Assembly (NCBI GenBank): GCA_029932755.1
Contig: JAOZPK010000021.1
Location: 1-22,363, forward strand
Origin: Candidatus Cloacimonadota bacterium
GTDB lineage: Bacteria > Cloacimonadota > Cloacimonadia > Cloacimonadales > TCS61
Direction: 5' to 3'
Length of the DNA stretch: 22,363 nucleotides
This document shows, in pieces, positions 1 to 8,275 of this stretch. The stretch's first letter is position 1. Each line of letters begins with the position of its first letter. A model generated the notes under the pieces. The model was given only the letters and a program-made list of their open reading frames with translations, did not search any database and was not told the DNA's origin. The position numbers and the translations under genes were made by a program.

Positions 1-2
1 GG

Positions 3-1247
3 CAGGTTGAGCTTTATGAAATGCGACCAGATAAACAAACTGAAGCGCATCAAACAGGCAATTTTGCTGAAGTTGTCTGCAGTAATTCACTTAAAAGCAA
101 ACTAATAACAACTGCTTCCGGATTATTAAAAGAAGAGATGAAACTGTTGGGCTGTAAACTGCTGCCAATGGCAGAGGAATGCAGTGTTCCTGCAGGAAAT
201 GCTTTAGCTGTAGATCGTGATATCTTTGCCGAAAAAGTAACCTCAATTATTCATAATCATCCCAATATTAATGTTCACCGTGAAGAAGTTACATCCATAG
301 ATGATGAACTCACAATTGTTGCTACTGGTCCACTTACATCAAAAGTACTTACCGAAGAATTGATAGAAATAATTGGGGATGAACATCTCTATTTCTTTGA
401 TGCTATAGCTCCCATCATCACTGCCGAAAGTATAGATGAGAGTATAATCTACCGCAAAACACGTTATGATAAAGGTGAAGCCGATTATCTGAACTGTCCC
501 TTTTCTAAAGATGAATATTATGCTTTTGTTGATGCCTTAAATGATGCAATAAAACACGAAGTTCATGAATTTGAAAATAAATTCTTTGAGAATATCAATT
601 TTAGTTTTTATGAGAATTGTACTCCCATTGAAGAACTGGCAAGACGCGGAAAAGATACACTGCGATATGGAGTTATGAAACCGGTTGGTCTGGATGACCC
701 CAGAACTGGTAGATGGCCGTATGCTGTAATTCAATTGCGTGCAGAAAATAATGACAAAACTGCCTACAATCTAGTCGGCTGTCAAACGATGCTGAAATAT
801 GGAGAGCAGAAGAAAATATTTCGGTTGGTTCCTGGAATGCAAAAGGTTGAATTTGTGAGATTTGGATCAATTCATCGAAATACATATTTGAATGGTCCGC
901 ACATTTTAAACGCTGATTTGTCCCTGAAAAATAAACCTAATATATTTATTGCAGGACAGCTTGCAGGTGTGGAAGGTTATGTAGAATCAATTTTCGCTGG
1001 ATTATTAGTGGCAAAATTATTAATAGAGGAAATCAAAAAAATTGATGAGTTACTTCCCAATACAACAATTTCAGGGCAGCTTTGGAAGCATCTGATAACA
1101 GAACAGAAAAATTTCCAACCTATGAATGCAAATTTTGGATTGTTACCTGCTTTAGAAGAACGAATCAGAGATAAAAAATTAAGAAAGCAAATGTACTCTG
1201 AGAGAGCAATCAAGGATCTACAAAGCAGTTCAATTGTTAAGAAATAA
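3..1247 (+). CDS. trmFO: TrmFO, folate/FAD-dependent tRNA U54 methyltransferase (5' end outside window)
   Basis: Makes 5-methyluridine at position 54 of the tRNA T-loop using methylenetetrahydrofolate and FADH2. The reading frame is open to the left edge, and the codons before the first in-window Met (21-23) still read QVELYE. This matches the family's end of the Rossmann fold (VELYEMRP), so the gene starts upstream and position 21 is not its start. The GxGxxG FAD motif, about 25 residues, is missing. Counting from Met21, the FAEVVCSNS motif holds C20, the equivalent of the cysteine studied in B. subtilis as C53. ENCTPIEELARRG holds C200, the equivalent of C226. MKPVGL and a C-terminal FAD-binding stretch (AGQLAGVEGYVES) follow. 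Visible plus missing residues give about 440, the usual length. It converges with the minus-strand beta-helix gene 38 bp away; no clear terminator lies between them. Confidence 0.95.
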   Translation, partial: QVELYEMRPDKQTEAHQTGNFAEVVCSNSLKSKLITTASGLLKEEMKLLGCKLLPMAEECSVPAGNALAVDRDIFAEKVTSIIHNHPNINVHREEVTSIDDELTIVATGPLTSKVLTEELIEIIGDEHLYFFDAIAPIITAESIDESIIYRKTRYDKGEADYLNCPFSKDEYYAFVDALNDAIKHEVHEFENKFFENINFSFYENCTPIEELARRGKDTLRYGVMKPVGLDDPRTGRWPYAVIQLRAENNDKTAYNLVGCQTMLKYGEQKKIFRLVPGMQKVEFVRFGSIHRNTYLNGPHILNADLSLKNKPNIFIAGQLAGVEGYVESIFAGLLVAKLLIEEIKKIDELLPNTTISGQLWKHLITEQKNFQPMNANFGLLPALEERIRDKKLRKQMYSERAIKDLQSSSIVKK

Positions 1248-1285
1248 CCTCAGCTTCAGCCTTGGCCTTGTTCTCGATCTTAGCT

Positions 1286-2512
1286 TTATTCAATAAAATC
1301 GTGAAAAAAATCAGAACTCTCTAAAACTGTGATCCGATTGATCCATTCTTTTTGAATTCTCAATTTATTTTCAAATTTTTCTAGAGCAATATCATAATCA
1401 GGCAACCGCGGATCATATCGTCTATTATCATAAAAAATGTTGTTTTCAATTGTAAATTCTTTTGGAACAAGATGTTTTGCCAGAGCGCATTGGTAACCAT
1501 AATATTCAGATGAGTCATAGACAGAATCCTGTGCTGTTCTCACAATAATATTTGCTTTGAAATATCCAGGATTTTCTACGGTAGTAGAAGTTATTGATGT
1601 ACCCATTGCACCGGTTTTATATATAATATTATTATTAATGTATCCCCTGGGTTCACCTTTAGTAGCATCCCAAAGTGAAATTCCCCAAGTTATTATATCT
1701 TCAATAATATTATATTCTATTGTCCCTTCAGCATCTACAAAAAGCCCGATACCTTTCCAATAACGTTTCACCAGATTATTCCTGATCACCGCCTTAGCGT
1801 TCCATGTTACACCGATGCCAACTCCTCTTCCGCCTTGAGCTATCCTGCCCCCAGCTTTGTGAACTCCATCAATAATATTCTCTTCTATCACTGCTTCTGA
1901 GTTTCGATATAAAGCAATCCCATCCCATGAATTTTTTGATATTAAATTATTATAAATTCTAAGGTATGAATTTTCACGTCCGCAGATTCCCATAATACCA
2001 ACGATGTTCTTTTTTATTAGAGTTTGGTCACCATAATTTCTGGTGATCTTATTATTACGAATGATCACATTACTATTTTTTACAACAATCGCAGCATCAG
2101 TGGCAAATTCGCTTGAATCTCTTATTCCTCCTGTGATTGTAAGATTTTCCAGGATGCAATTTTCACAATTGAGGATATACAGACCATATCCGGAATTTGT
2201 TTTGATCACAGCAGTTTTATCAAGAGGACCGGAAATCTTAATATTCTTACCTGAAATTATCAGACCCGCAGTTGCAGTTATCAATGTATCAGGATTCTCG
2301 CAATTGCCACAAGACGAATCTATAATTGTTTCGAAATCAAGTTCGTAGACACCACTTGCAAGTTTCACATTTATATCTTCTTGTGTATTACGAAAGAGTT
2401 TTTCTAATTCTTCAACAGATGTTATTCTGATAGTAGGATTGGGTTTGGTTAATATAAAATTAAGGATGAGGAGTAAAGCAAATAAAATTGCCGTTACGTG
2501 ATATTTTTTCAT
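1286..2512 (-). CDS. Exported right-handed parallel beta-helix protein
   Basis: 408 residues. A short basic N-terminus and a hydrophobic stretch (about residues 7-22) look like a Sec signal or membrane anchor; I see no clear AxA cleavage site or lipobox. From about residue 90 to 380 the chain has repeated NN-x-I/V units (IIRNNKITRN, IRNNLVKRY, YINNNIIYKT, IENNIFYDN) spaced like the coils of a pectate-lyase/NosD-type beta-helix. Four cysteines occur as CxxC pairs (CGNC, CENC), perhaps for a disulfide or metal. I cannot name a substrate: such folds occur in polysaccharide lyases, NosD-like periplasmic proteins and surface proteins. Its ATG overlaps the stop of the upstream hydrolase as ATGA, so the two are translationally coupled. 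A run of seven T near the 3' end makes the exact C-terminus sensitive to an indel. Confidence 0.8.
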   Translation of the reverse strand: MKKYHVTAILFALLLILNFILTKPNPTIRITSVEELEKLFRNTQEDINVKLASGVYELDFETIIDSSCGNCENPDTLITATAGLIISGKNIKISGPLDKTAVIKTNSGYGLYILNCENCILENLTITGGIRDSSEFATDAAIVVKNSNVIIRNNKITRNYGDQTLIKKNIVGIMGICGRENSYLRIYNNLISKNSWDGIALYRNSEAVIEENIIDGVHKAGGRIAQGGRGVGIGVTWNAKAVIRNNLVKRYWKGIGLFVDAEGTIEYNIIEDIITWGISLWDATKGEPRGYINNNIIYKTGAMGTSITSTTVENPGYFKANIIVRTAQDSVYDSSEYYGYQCALAKHLVPKEFTIENNIFYDNRRYDPRLPDYDIALEKFENKLRIQKEWINRITVLESSDFFHDFIE

Positions 2513-3306
2513 GATCTATACAACTCCGTTCTGCGATCTAATAATAAATTATTGAGTTCAGTAATATCTTTATTTTCCGATTCTAAAGGATCAATCTCTG
2601 TTATAAAAACAGATTCTTCAAATTTATTCATTCTGTAAATGATCTGTCCTTTTGTATCTACGATCTGACTCATGCCGGTGAAATTAAGTACTTTTTCACC
2701 GTTTTTATCTTTCCCTGTTCTATTGGATGTTGCAGAAAAAACTCCATTTTCAAGCGATCGCGTGAACATTGCCTGCTGACACCAAGGTAGAACCAAATTG
2801 GCTGGATGAGCAATAATCTGTGCTCCTGCTAAAGCTAATGAACGTGCTGATTCAGGGAATATCCAGTCGAAGCAGATCATCAAACCAACTTTAACATTAT
2901 TCTTTGCCTTGAAAACTTTAAAACCGGTATCTCCAGCTTTGAACCATTTTTTCTCTTCGAAGAAAAGGTGAGTTTTTCTGTAAATATGGATAGAGGTATC
3001 AGGATTAACTAACATGGCAGAATTGTATATTCCGTTTTTAGTTTTCTCAGCAAATCCAACTACATAGCTGGTATTGTGTTGCTTAGCAAGTTTTTGGAAC
3101 AAAGTCACCGTTGGCCCATTATTTGGATCTTCAGCAATACTTTTCACTTCCTCTTCCGAATTAAATAAATATCCACTGACGGCAAGTTCGGGTAATACTA
3201 TCAGATCTGCTGAAACTGATTCTAAAAGTGATTCCATTTTCTTAAGATTCTTTTCAGTTTGCATTAATTCAGGCTTGAATTGGCATACTCCAACCTTAAA
3301 TCCCAT
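2509..3306 (-). CDS. Carbon-nitrogen hydrolase (nitrilase superfamily)
   Basis: 265 residues, a single CN-hydrolase domain of typical length and probably cytoplasmic. The Glu-Lys-Cys triad is visible: E40 in VLPELAVSGY, K111 in YRKTHLF and C145 in GLMICFDW. A second conserved block, RSLENGVFSATSNRTG, lies at about residues 183-198. Family members hydrolyse amides or carbamoyl groups (omega-amidase, N-carbamoylputrescine amidase and similar); the substrate cannot be read from the sequence. The ATG at 3304-3306 has a good GGAGG site six bases upstream on the minus strand. It is first in a two-gene unit with the beta-helix gene and is transcribed divergently from the rimP operon. Confidence 0.9.
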   Translation of the reverse strand: MGFKVGVCQFKPELMQTEKNLKKMESLLESVSADLIVLPELAVSGYLFNSEEEVKSIAEDPNNGPTVTLFQKLAKQHNTSYVVGFAEKTKNGIYNSAMLVNPDTSIHIYRKTHLFFEEKKWFKAGDTGFKVFKAKNNVKVGLMICFDWIFPESARSLALAGAQIIAHPANLVLPWCQQAMFTRSLENGVFSATSNRTGKDKNGEKVLNFTGMSQIVDTKGQIIYRMNKFEESVFITEIDPLESENKDITELNNLLLDRRTELYRS

Positions 3307-3428
3307 TAATCCTCCAAAATTGCTCTAATGAAATAAGTGAATCCTGTTTTGTCAATCTTAAATCATTTAAAACAATAATGAATGTCTTTATAATAATAAT
3401 TAAATTATATTTATATAACAATTTACTC

Positions 3429-3456
3429 TTGACAGCAGAACCCTCAAATTTTTATT
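3429..3456 (+). promoter_or_regulatory. Candidate sigma-70-type promoter for the rimP operon
   Basis: A perfect TTGACA at 3429-3434 is followed after 16 bases by TTTATT at 3451-3456, a 4/6 match to the -10 consensus. It would start transcription near 3463 and give a leader of about 115 nt containing both hairpins described next. The -10 is weak, so this is a candidate only. The AT-rich stretch at 3385-3420 contains TATAAT-like strings without a good -35. Confidence 0.35.
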
Positions 3457-3491
3457 GAAGTTGAAGTAAATAAAAAGCGCATAGTTTTTTA

Positions 3492-3518
3492 GCTGACATT
3501 CCGAGTCAGCATTTTTTT
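3492..3518 (+). terminator. Hairpin plus U-tract in the rimP leader (possible attenuator)
   Basis: GCTGAC (3492-3497) and GTCAGC (3505-3510) form a perfect 6-bp stem with a 7-nt loop. The strand then continues with A and seven T, which is the form of an intrinsic terminator. No plus-strand gene ends upstream of it, so its natural role would be premature termination of the rimP transcript. The U-tract could instead pair with the seven A at 3522-3528. Confidence 0.5.
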
Positions 3519-3525
3519 GATAAAA

Positions 3526-3561
3526 AAACGATACCACTGTAATTCAGTGGTTTAATCGTTT
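3526..3561 (+). promoter_or_regulatory. Long hairpin directly before the rimP ribosome binding site
   Basis: Outer arms ACGAT (3528-3532) and ATCGT (3555-3559) enclose inner arms ACCACTG (3533-3539) and CAGTGGT (3545-3551) around the loop TAATT, with a 3-nt bulge (3552-3554). Two further A-U pairs extend the base. It ends three bases before the GGAGG site at 3564-3568 and has no U-tract. It could therefore modulate ribosome access or act as an RNase or protein site rather than a terminator. Confidence 0.5.
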
Positions 3562-3577
3562 ATGGAGGTTTTTGTTG

Positions 3578-4033
3578 ATGGAACAAAAAGAAAGAATAGA
3601 ACATATTGCCAAGAAAGCATGTTCAGATGTAAACGTGGCATTATATGATATAAGTTTGAAGCAGGCATCCAAAGGGTTGATAGTACTGATCTATATTACC
3701 AAGATTGGAGGTGCTACAATTAATGAGTGTAAAAAAGTGAGCAGGATCATCTCTGAAGCATTGGAGACCGAAGATGTTATAAGCGAGAGATTTTTCCTGG
3801 AGGTATCATCACCAGGGCTTGAGCGCTTTCTTAACCAGAAGAAACATTATGTGAGTGCAATTGATGAGAAGATTCAAATATCATTTGCTGATGGTGAGAA
3901 TATTGTTACTATCATTGGAATACTAAAAGAGGTTTTACCTGAGAGTATCAAGATAGAATTTGAAGATGCATTAAAAGAAATTAAGCTTACTGATGTTAAG
4001 AAAGCTAAAACATATTTTGATTATAAGAAATAA
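3578..4033 (+). CDS. rimP: Ribosome maturation factor RimP
   Basis: Small cytoplasmic protein needed for 30S subunit maturation. It has 151 residues, the usual size. The family signature LEVSSPGLER lies near residue 76, and both the N-terminal alpha/beta domain and the C-terminal SH3-like domain are present. I chose ATG 3578: the GGAGG at 3564-3568 sits nine bases before it. Two TTG codons at 3572 and 3575 are also in frame but are closer to the site and would add only two residues. It is the first gene of the ten-gene operon, in the same rimP-nusA order as in most bacteria. Its leader carries two hairpins, so the operon may be controlled by attenuation, as is known for rimP-nusA operons elsewhere. 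Confidence 0.95.
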   Translation: MEQKERIEHIAKKACSDVNVALYDISLKQASKGLIVLIYITKIGGATINECKKVSRIISEALETEDVISERFFLEVSSPGLERFLNQKKHYVSAIDEKIQISFADGENIVTIIGILKEVLPESIKIEFEDALKEIKLTDVKKAKTYFDYKK

Positions 4034-4048
4034 ATAAGTGAGGAGATT

Positions 4049-5281
4049 ATGAACTCAAACATTATGGGATCTCTTGCCGAATTGGCTAATTTGAAGCAGC
4101 TTGATAAAGAAAAATTAACTTTAATTATTAAAGAAGGTTTATATCAGGCAATTTCTAAGAAAATGATTTTAGACAATGAATTAGAAATAACTACAGATTA
4201 TAATACGAATAAAATAATAGCAAGATTTAACAGAATTGTTGTTGAACGAGATACATCGCTTGGTGAAATATCTTTTGAAGATGCAAAGATGATCGATGAA
4301 GACTTAGAATTGGGGGATACAATTCCAGTAGAAATGAATATCTCAGAATTCGAACCAAAAGTAATCCGAAATGCAAGAAAGGCGATCCTTGAACGTATAA
4401 AATTATTAGAAGAAGATAGGATCATGTTCGATTATGAAAATCAGAAAAATCAACTTGTATCCGGTAAAATTACAAAAGATGATTTTAACGGTTACCTCGT
4501 AAATATTGGTTATGCAGATGCTCTTCTCTCCAAGGAAGAACAAGTTGAGGATGAATATTATAAAGTTGGTGATGTGATTCGTTGTTATGTTGTTAATATT
4601 CGTAAACGTAAGAAAGATGTCATCGTTATTTTATCAAGGACTCGTCCTGAATTCGTGAAGAAAATATTTGAATCTGAAATCCCTGAGATCACATCCGGAG
4701 AGATTGAGATCAAGAAGATAGTTAGAGAGCCTGGAATGCGTACAAAAGTCTCTGTTCATTCTAACAATGCCGAAGTTGATGCAACTGCAGCTTGTCTTGG
4801 ACCACATGGAGTGAGAATTGAGGCTATAAGAAAAGAATTGAATGGTGAGCTGGTTGATATCGTCGTATGGGATTCAGCTCCTGAACAATTAATAGCAAAT
4901 GCAATTGGAACTGATCTGGTTGAAAAAGTATATTTGGCAGATCGAGGAAAATTTGCCAGAATTATCGTTAATAAAGATAATAAGAATCTGGCTATTGGTA
5001 AGAAAGGTAAGAACGTAAAACTTGCAGCAAAACTTACTGATTTTAAATTAGATATCTACACGGAAGAGGAATTTGAAGAGAAGATCTCTGAAGAACGCAG
5101 AATCACAAGTCATGTAAGTGATCTTGATGGTGTTTCTTCAAAAGTTGCAGAAGTATTGAAAATTCATGGATATACTTCTGTCCAAGATATTTATGAAGCA
5201 AGTATTAAAGAACTTTGTAATCTAGAAGGGCTTGGAAAGAAAACAGCTGAAAAGATCAAAGAATCTTCTAAATACTTCTAA
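4049..5281 (+). CDS. nusA: Transcription termination/antitermination factor NusA
   Basis: RNA polymerase-binding factor controlling pausing, termination and antitermination. The 410 residues show the canonical order: N-terminal polymerase-binding domain (about 1-130), S1 domain (about 135-198), KH1 with GPHG at 251-254, KH2 with IGKKGKN at 316-322, and a C-terminal helix-hairpin-helix (about 360-405, GLGKKTAEKI). KH1 reads DATAACLGPHGVRIE where many NusA have D-x-VGACVGxxGxR, a modest variation. GAGGAG at 4039-4044 serves ATG 4049, 15 bases after rimP. The longer acidic-repeat C-terminus of E. coli NusA is absent, but the helix-hairpin-helix ending is common outside gamma-proteobacteria. Confidence 0.97.
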   Translation: MNSNIMGSLAELANLKQLDKEKLTLIIKEGLYQAISKKMILDNELEITTDYNTNKIIARFNRIVVERDTSLGEISFEDAKMIDEDLELGDTIPVEMNISEFEPKVIRNARKAILERIKLLEEDRIMFDYENQKNQLVSGKITKDDFNGYLVNIGYADALLSKEEQVEDEYYKVGDVIRCYVVNIRKRKKDVIVILSRTRPEFVKKIFESEIPEITSGEIEIKKIVREPGMRTKVSVHSNNAEVDATAACLGPHGVRIEAIRKELNGELVDIVVWDSAPEQLIANAIGTDLVEKVYLADRGKFARIIVNKDNKNLAIGKKGKNVKLAAKLTDFKLDIYTEEEFEEKISEERRITSHVSDLDGVSSKVAEVLKIHGYTSVQDIYEASIKELCNLEGLGKKTAEKIKESSKYF

Positions 5282-5313
5282 ATTCCTATTATTAGGGAAA
5301 TTGATGAATTCCG

Positions 5314-5541
5314 ATGCCGAATAGATCTTCTAAAGCTGGACATATTCCACAAAGAACATGTGTGGTATGCAGAAAAAAATCAGATAAGAGAAAGCTGATG
5401 AGATTTGTTCTATTAGATTTTGAAATTGTGTTCGATCTAAATTGTGATATAAAAAAACGTGGTTATTATGTATGTGATGATAATAACTGTTTGCAGAAAT
5501 TAGAAAAAAGAGTTAAGAAAATATTAAGAGGCAGGAGTTAA
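5314..5541 (+). CDS. ylxR: YlxR family (DUF448) RNA-binding protein
   Basis: 75 residues. It has the family's RTCVVCRKK motif (C16, C19) and the KKRGYYVC block (residues 47-54), which are the conserved parts of YlxR. B. subtilis YlxR has been linked to RNase P modulation (named RnpM there); the role here is unknown. An in-frame TGA at 5302 forces the start to 5314 or later. No good ribosome binding site is seen (AGGGA at 5293-5297 is about 16 bases away), so it may depend on translation from nusA. It lies between nusA and the L7Ae-type gene, exactly its usual position. Confidence 0.9.
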   Translation: MPNRSSKAGHIPQRTCVVCRKKSDKRKLMRFVLLDFEIVFDLNCDIKKRGYYVCDDNNCLQKLEKRVKKILRGRS

Positions 5542-5542
5542 A

Positions 5543-5842
5543 ATGAAAGATAAAATTATAAATCTTTTGCATATAGCAAGAAAAGCCCGGAAATTAAAAT
5601 CCGGTTATGATGCCTGTGAAAGATCTTGCTTCTCTAATAATGCAAAATTACTCATCTATGCATCTGATCTTGCTGAAAAGAGAAAAAATCATTTGTTAAG
5701 CTTGGCAAATGCAAATAATATTAAAATTGTAGAATATGGTTCCAAATCTCTCTTTGGGACAGAGTTTAAGATTAGAGATATTGGAATAATATGTATCGAA
5801 GACGCAAATTTCGCTAAAGGAATTTTGCGATCGATTGGTTAA
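5543..5842 (+). CDS. L7Ae/YlxQ-like RNA-binding protein
   Basis: 99 residues of the L7Ae/L30e/S12e/Gadd45 fold. The N-terminal LLHIARKARKLKSGYDACERS and the AKLLIYASDLAEK strand-helix are typical of the small L7Ae-like protein found between ylxR and infB (YlxQ in Firmicutes). These proteins bind kink-turn RNA. GGAG at 5533-5536 precedes ATG 5543, one base after the ylxR stop. Position in the operon supports the call as much as the sequence does, because the family is short and divergent. Confidence 0.85.
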   Translation: MKDKIINLLHIARKARKLKSGYDACERSCFSNNAKLLIYASDLAEKRKNHLLSLANANNIKIVEYGSKSLFGTEFKIRDIGIICIEDANFAKGILRSIG

Positions 5843-5854
5843 ATTGGAGGATAC

Positions 5855-8260
5855 ATGCCGACGAAAGTACATCAATTAGCTAAAGAACTGAAAATATCAA
5901 CTGCAGCTCTAAAAAAACATCTAAATGACATGGGTATTGTTGTTAAAAATCATATGAGCCCGATTGATGAAAAAACAGAAAAAAATATTCGTGCAAAGTT
6001 TAATGCAGAATTTGCAGCAGTAAAACAACGTCAGCACGATAGGAATACTTATCATAAAAAAATTGTTCTGGCAGATAGAAAGAAATTAGAAATAGAAAGA
6101 GAGAAGAAATCTCAGATTGCCGAAAAGGATAAGAGGAAAGAAGTTCAGAATTTTGTAGAAAAAAGTATAAAGAAAACTGATAGCAGAAAACCTGGTAAAA
6201 AGGATAATGTATATAAGAAACTAAAAACTTCTTCTAAACAATCTAAATTACCTGATGTACCACCAACTGAAGAGAAAAGAAAATTCAAGGATCATGATAA
6301 AAAGGCTGTTTCAAAAAAATCATTCGATAAGAAAGATAAGCATTTGAAGGCTAAAATCCAACATTTATCAAAAGGCAAAAGGAAAAAACGCTTTACCCCA
6401 AATGAAATGGAAGAAGCTGCAATTGCTAAAAATATCAAGCAAACATTATCTGATGATTCTTCTAAGAAGAAAAAATATAAAAAAGATAAAGTGCAAATTG
6501 ATAATGATGTAAAAATTGTTCTTAATGAGTATACTTCTGTAAGTGAGTTAGCTAAAATGATGGATATAACTGCTTCTGAGATCATTACAAAATTCTTTAT
6601 GATGGGACAGATGGTTACTATTAATCAGCGCTTGGACAAAGAATCACTTGAGATGATATGTGATGAATTTGATTTTAATATTGAATTTAAAGAAGAATAT
6701 GGTAGCGAGATTCTGGAGGAACAGAAAGTAGAGGATGAGAATATCGAGATAGTAACTCGACCTCCTATTGTAACTATAATGGGTCATGTTGATCACGGTA
6801 AAACGGCCATCCTTGATAGAATCCGCTCTACAAATGTAATCGCTGGTGAAGCTGGTGGAATTACACAGCATATTGGTGCATATCAAGTTGATTATAATGG
6901 TCATAAAATCACTTTTTTAGATACACCAGGTCATGAAGCTTTTGCTGCTATGCGTGCTCGTGGGGCGAATGTAACAGATATTGCAGTTATTGTTGTGGCA
7001 GCTAATGAAAGTGTAAAGAAGCAAACCCTTGAAGCTATTGATCATGCGAAATCTGCAGGTGTTACTATCATTGTAGCTATTAATAAAATTGACCTTAAAG
7101 ATGCAAATGTAGATAAAACTATTGCTGATCTGATGAAACAAAATATCATGCTGGAAGATTACGGTGGTGATGTTATGTGGACAGAATGTTCTGCAAAAAC
7201 AGGCGAAGGAATAGATGATCTTCTGGAATCTATTTTACTTACAACAGAAATGATGGAACTTAAAGCTCCAATTAATATTAATGCTGAAGGTATCGTAATT
7301 GAATCTAAAAAGGATGCACAAAAAGGAACAATCGTAACGATTTTGTTGCAGAAGGGAAAACTTAGAAAATCCGATAGTGTGGTTTGTGGAGCTACTTATG
7401 GTCACATCAGAAAGATCGAAGATGAACGTGGAAACGAAATTAATGAATTGAATCCTGCTGATGTAGGTGTAATATATGGTATAAATAAAGTTCCCAAAGC
7501 GGGGGATATTCTTAATAAAGTAGATGATGAAAAGAAAGCTCGTCAGATCAGTACGGAGAGAAGAAATATCCGTCGCGAACGCGAGAAATTCCAATCAAAA
7601 ACAAATCTTGATAACTTGTTCCAAAGAATCAAAGAAAATAAAATGAGTGAGATCAAACTTATCGTAAAAGCGGATACAGATGGCTCTGTGGAAGCTTTGT
7701 GTGATTCGTTCCAAAAACTAAGTACAGATGAAGTCGTGGTTCATATCATTAGAAAAGCAGTTGGTGGTATTAATGATGCTGATGTAAACATGGCTTCAGC
7801 TTCCGATGCTATAATTATTGGATTCCATGTACGTGCTGGAACATCCGCAAAAAAATTGGCTGAAGATGAAAATGTAGAGATTAAATTGTACCAGATCATT
7901 TATGAAGCTATTGAAGAAATTGAAAGTGCGATGACTGGTATGCTGAAACCTAAATTTGTTGAGAAATATCTGGGAACTGCTGTTGTAAAACAAGCTTTCA
8001 GAATTAAAGGAGTTGGAACAATCGCTGGAGTTGCAGTTGAAAAAGGTGTGATCAAAAATGAAGGTGTTGTAAGAATTTATCGTAACGATATTATTATTCA
8101 TGAAGGTAAATTATCTTCATTGAAACACTATTCTGAAGAAGTGAAAGAGCTGAAAGCCGGAACAGAAGGTGGAATTGGAATGGAAAATTTCAATGATATT
8201 AAAACTACAGATATTATAGAAAATTATATTGTTGAAGAAGTTGAACGAAAACTTAAATAA
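5855..8260 (+). CDS. infB: Translation initiation factor IF-2
   Basis: GTPase that places initiator tRNA on the 30S subunit. 801 residues: an IF2-N domain (1-50), a long Lys/Glu-rich linker (about 60-215), a second IF2-N-like segment (about 224-275), then the G domain. Motifs are GHVDHGKT (310-317), the G2 region GGITQHIGAY (334-343), DTPGH (356-360), NKID (410-413) and SAKTGEG (about 449). Domains II to IV follow and include the IF-2 C1 and C2 regions. After DTPGH the block usually reading ADDGVMPQT is here AANESVKKQT, a visible departure. GGAGG at 5846-5850 gives ATG 5855. The linker is compositionally biased, so its length is likely to vary among relatives. Confidence 0.97.
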   Translation: MPTKVHQLAKELKISTAALKKHLNDMGIVVKNHMSPIDEKTEKNIRAKFNAEFAAVKQRQHDRNTYHKKIVLADRKKLEIEREKKSQIAEKDKRKEVQNFVEKSIKKTDSRKPGKKDNVYKKLKTSSKQSKLPDVPPTEEKRKFKDHDKKAVSKKSFDKKDKHLKAKIQHLSKGKRKKRFTPNEMEEAAIAKNIKQTLSDDSSKKKKYKKDKVQIDNDVKIVLNEYTSVSELAKMMDITASEIITKFFMMGQMVTINQRLDKESLEMICDEFDFNIEFKEEYGSEILEEQKVEDENIEIVTRPPIVTIMGHVDHGKTAILDRIRSTNVIAGEAGGITQHIGAYQVDYNGHKITFLDTPGHEAFAAMRARGANVTDIAVIVVAANESVKKQTLEAIDHAKSAGVTIIVAINKIDLKDANVDKTIADLMKQNIMLEDYGGDVMWTECSAKTGEGIDDLLESILLTTEMMELKAPININAEGIVIESKKDAQKGTIVTILLQKGKLRKSDSVVCGATYGHIRKIEDERGNEINELNPADVGVIYGINKVPKAGDILNKVDDEKKARQISTERRNIRREREKFQSKTNLDNLFQRIKENKMSEIKLIVKADTDGSVEALCDSFQKLSTDEVVVHIIRKAVGGINDADVNMASASDAIIIGFHVRAGTSAKKLAEDENVEIKLYQIIYEAIEEIESAMTGMLKPKFVEKYLGTAVVKQAFRIKGVGTIAGVAVEKGVIKNEGVVRIYRNDIIIHEGKLSSLKHYSEEVKELKAGTEGGIGMENFNDIKTTDIIENYIVEEVERKLK

Positions 8261-8275
8261 ATTTAAGAGAATATA

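Noticed and set aside
3350..3355. TTGACA on the minus strand as promoter of the hydrolase gene
   Set aside because: At 16-18 bases downstream there is no hexamer better than 3/6 to the -10 consensus.
3572..3577. TTG start codons for rimP
   Set aside because: They are only 3-6 bases from the GGAGG and less common than the ATG at 3578, which has acceptable spacing.
5281..5313. Terminator between nusA and ylxR
   Set aside because: TTCCTA and TAGGGAA can form only a weak bulged stem without a U-tract, and the operon clearly continues.
7235..7594. Antisense open frame inside infB
   Set aside because: Low-complexity Phe/Ile/Ser-rich translation typical of a shadow of an AT-rich gene; infB is intact on the other strand. 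Other antisense frames at 6292-8101 were rejected for the same reason.
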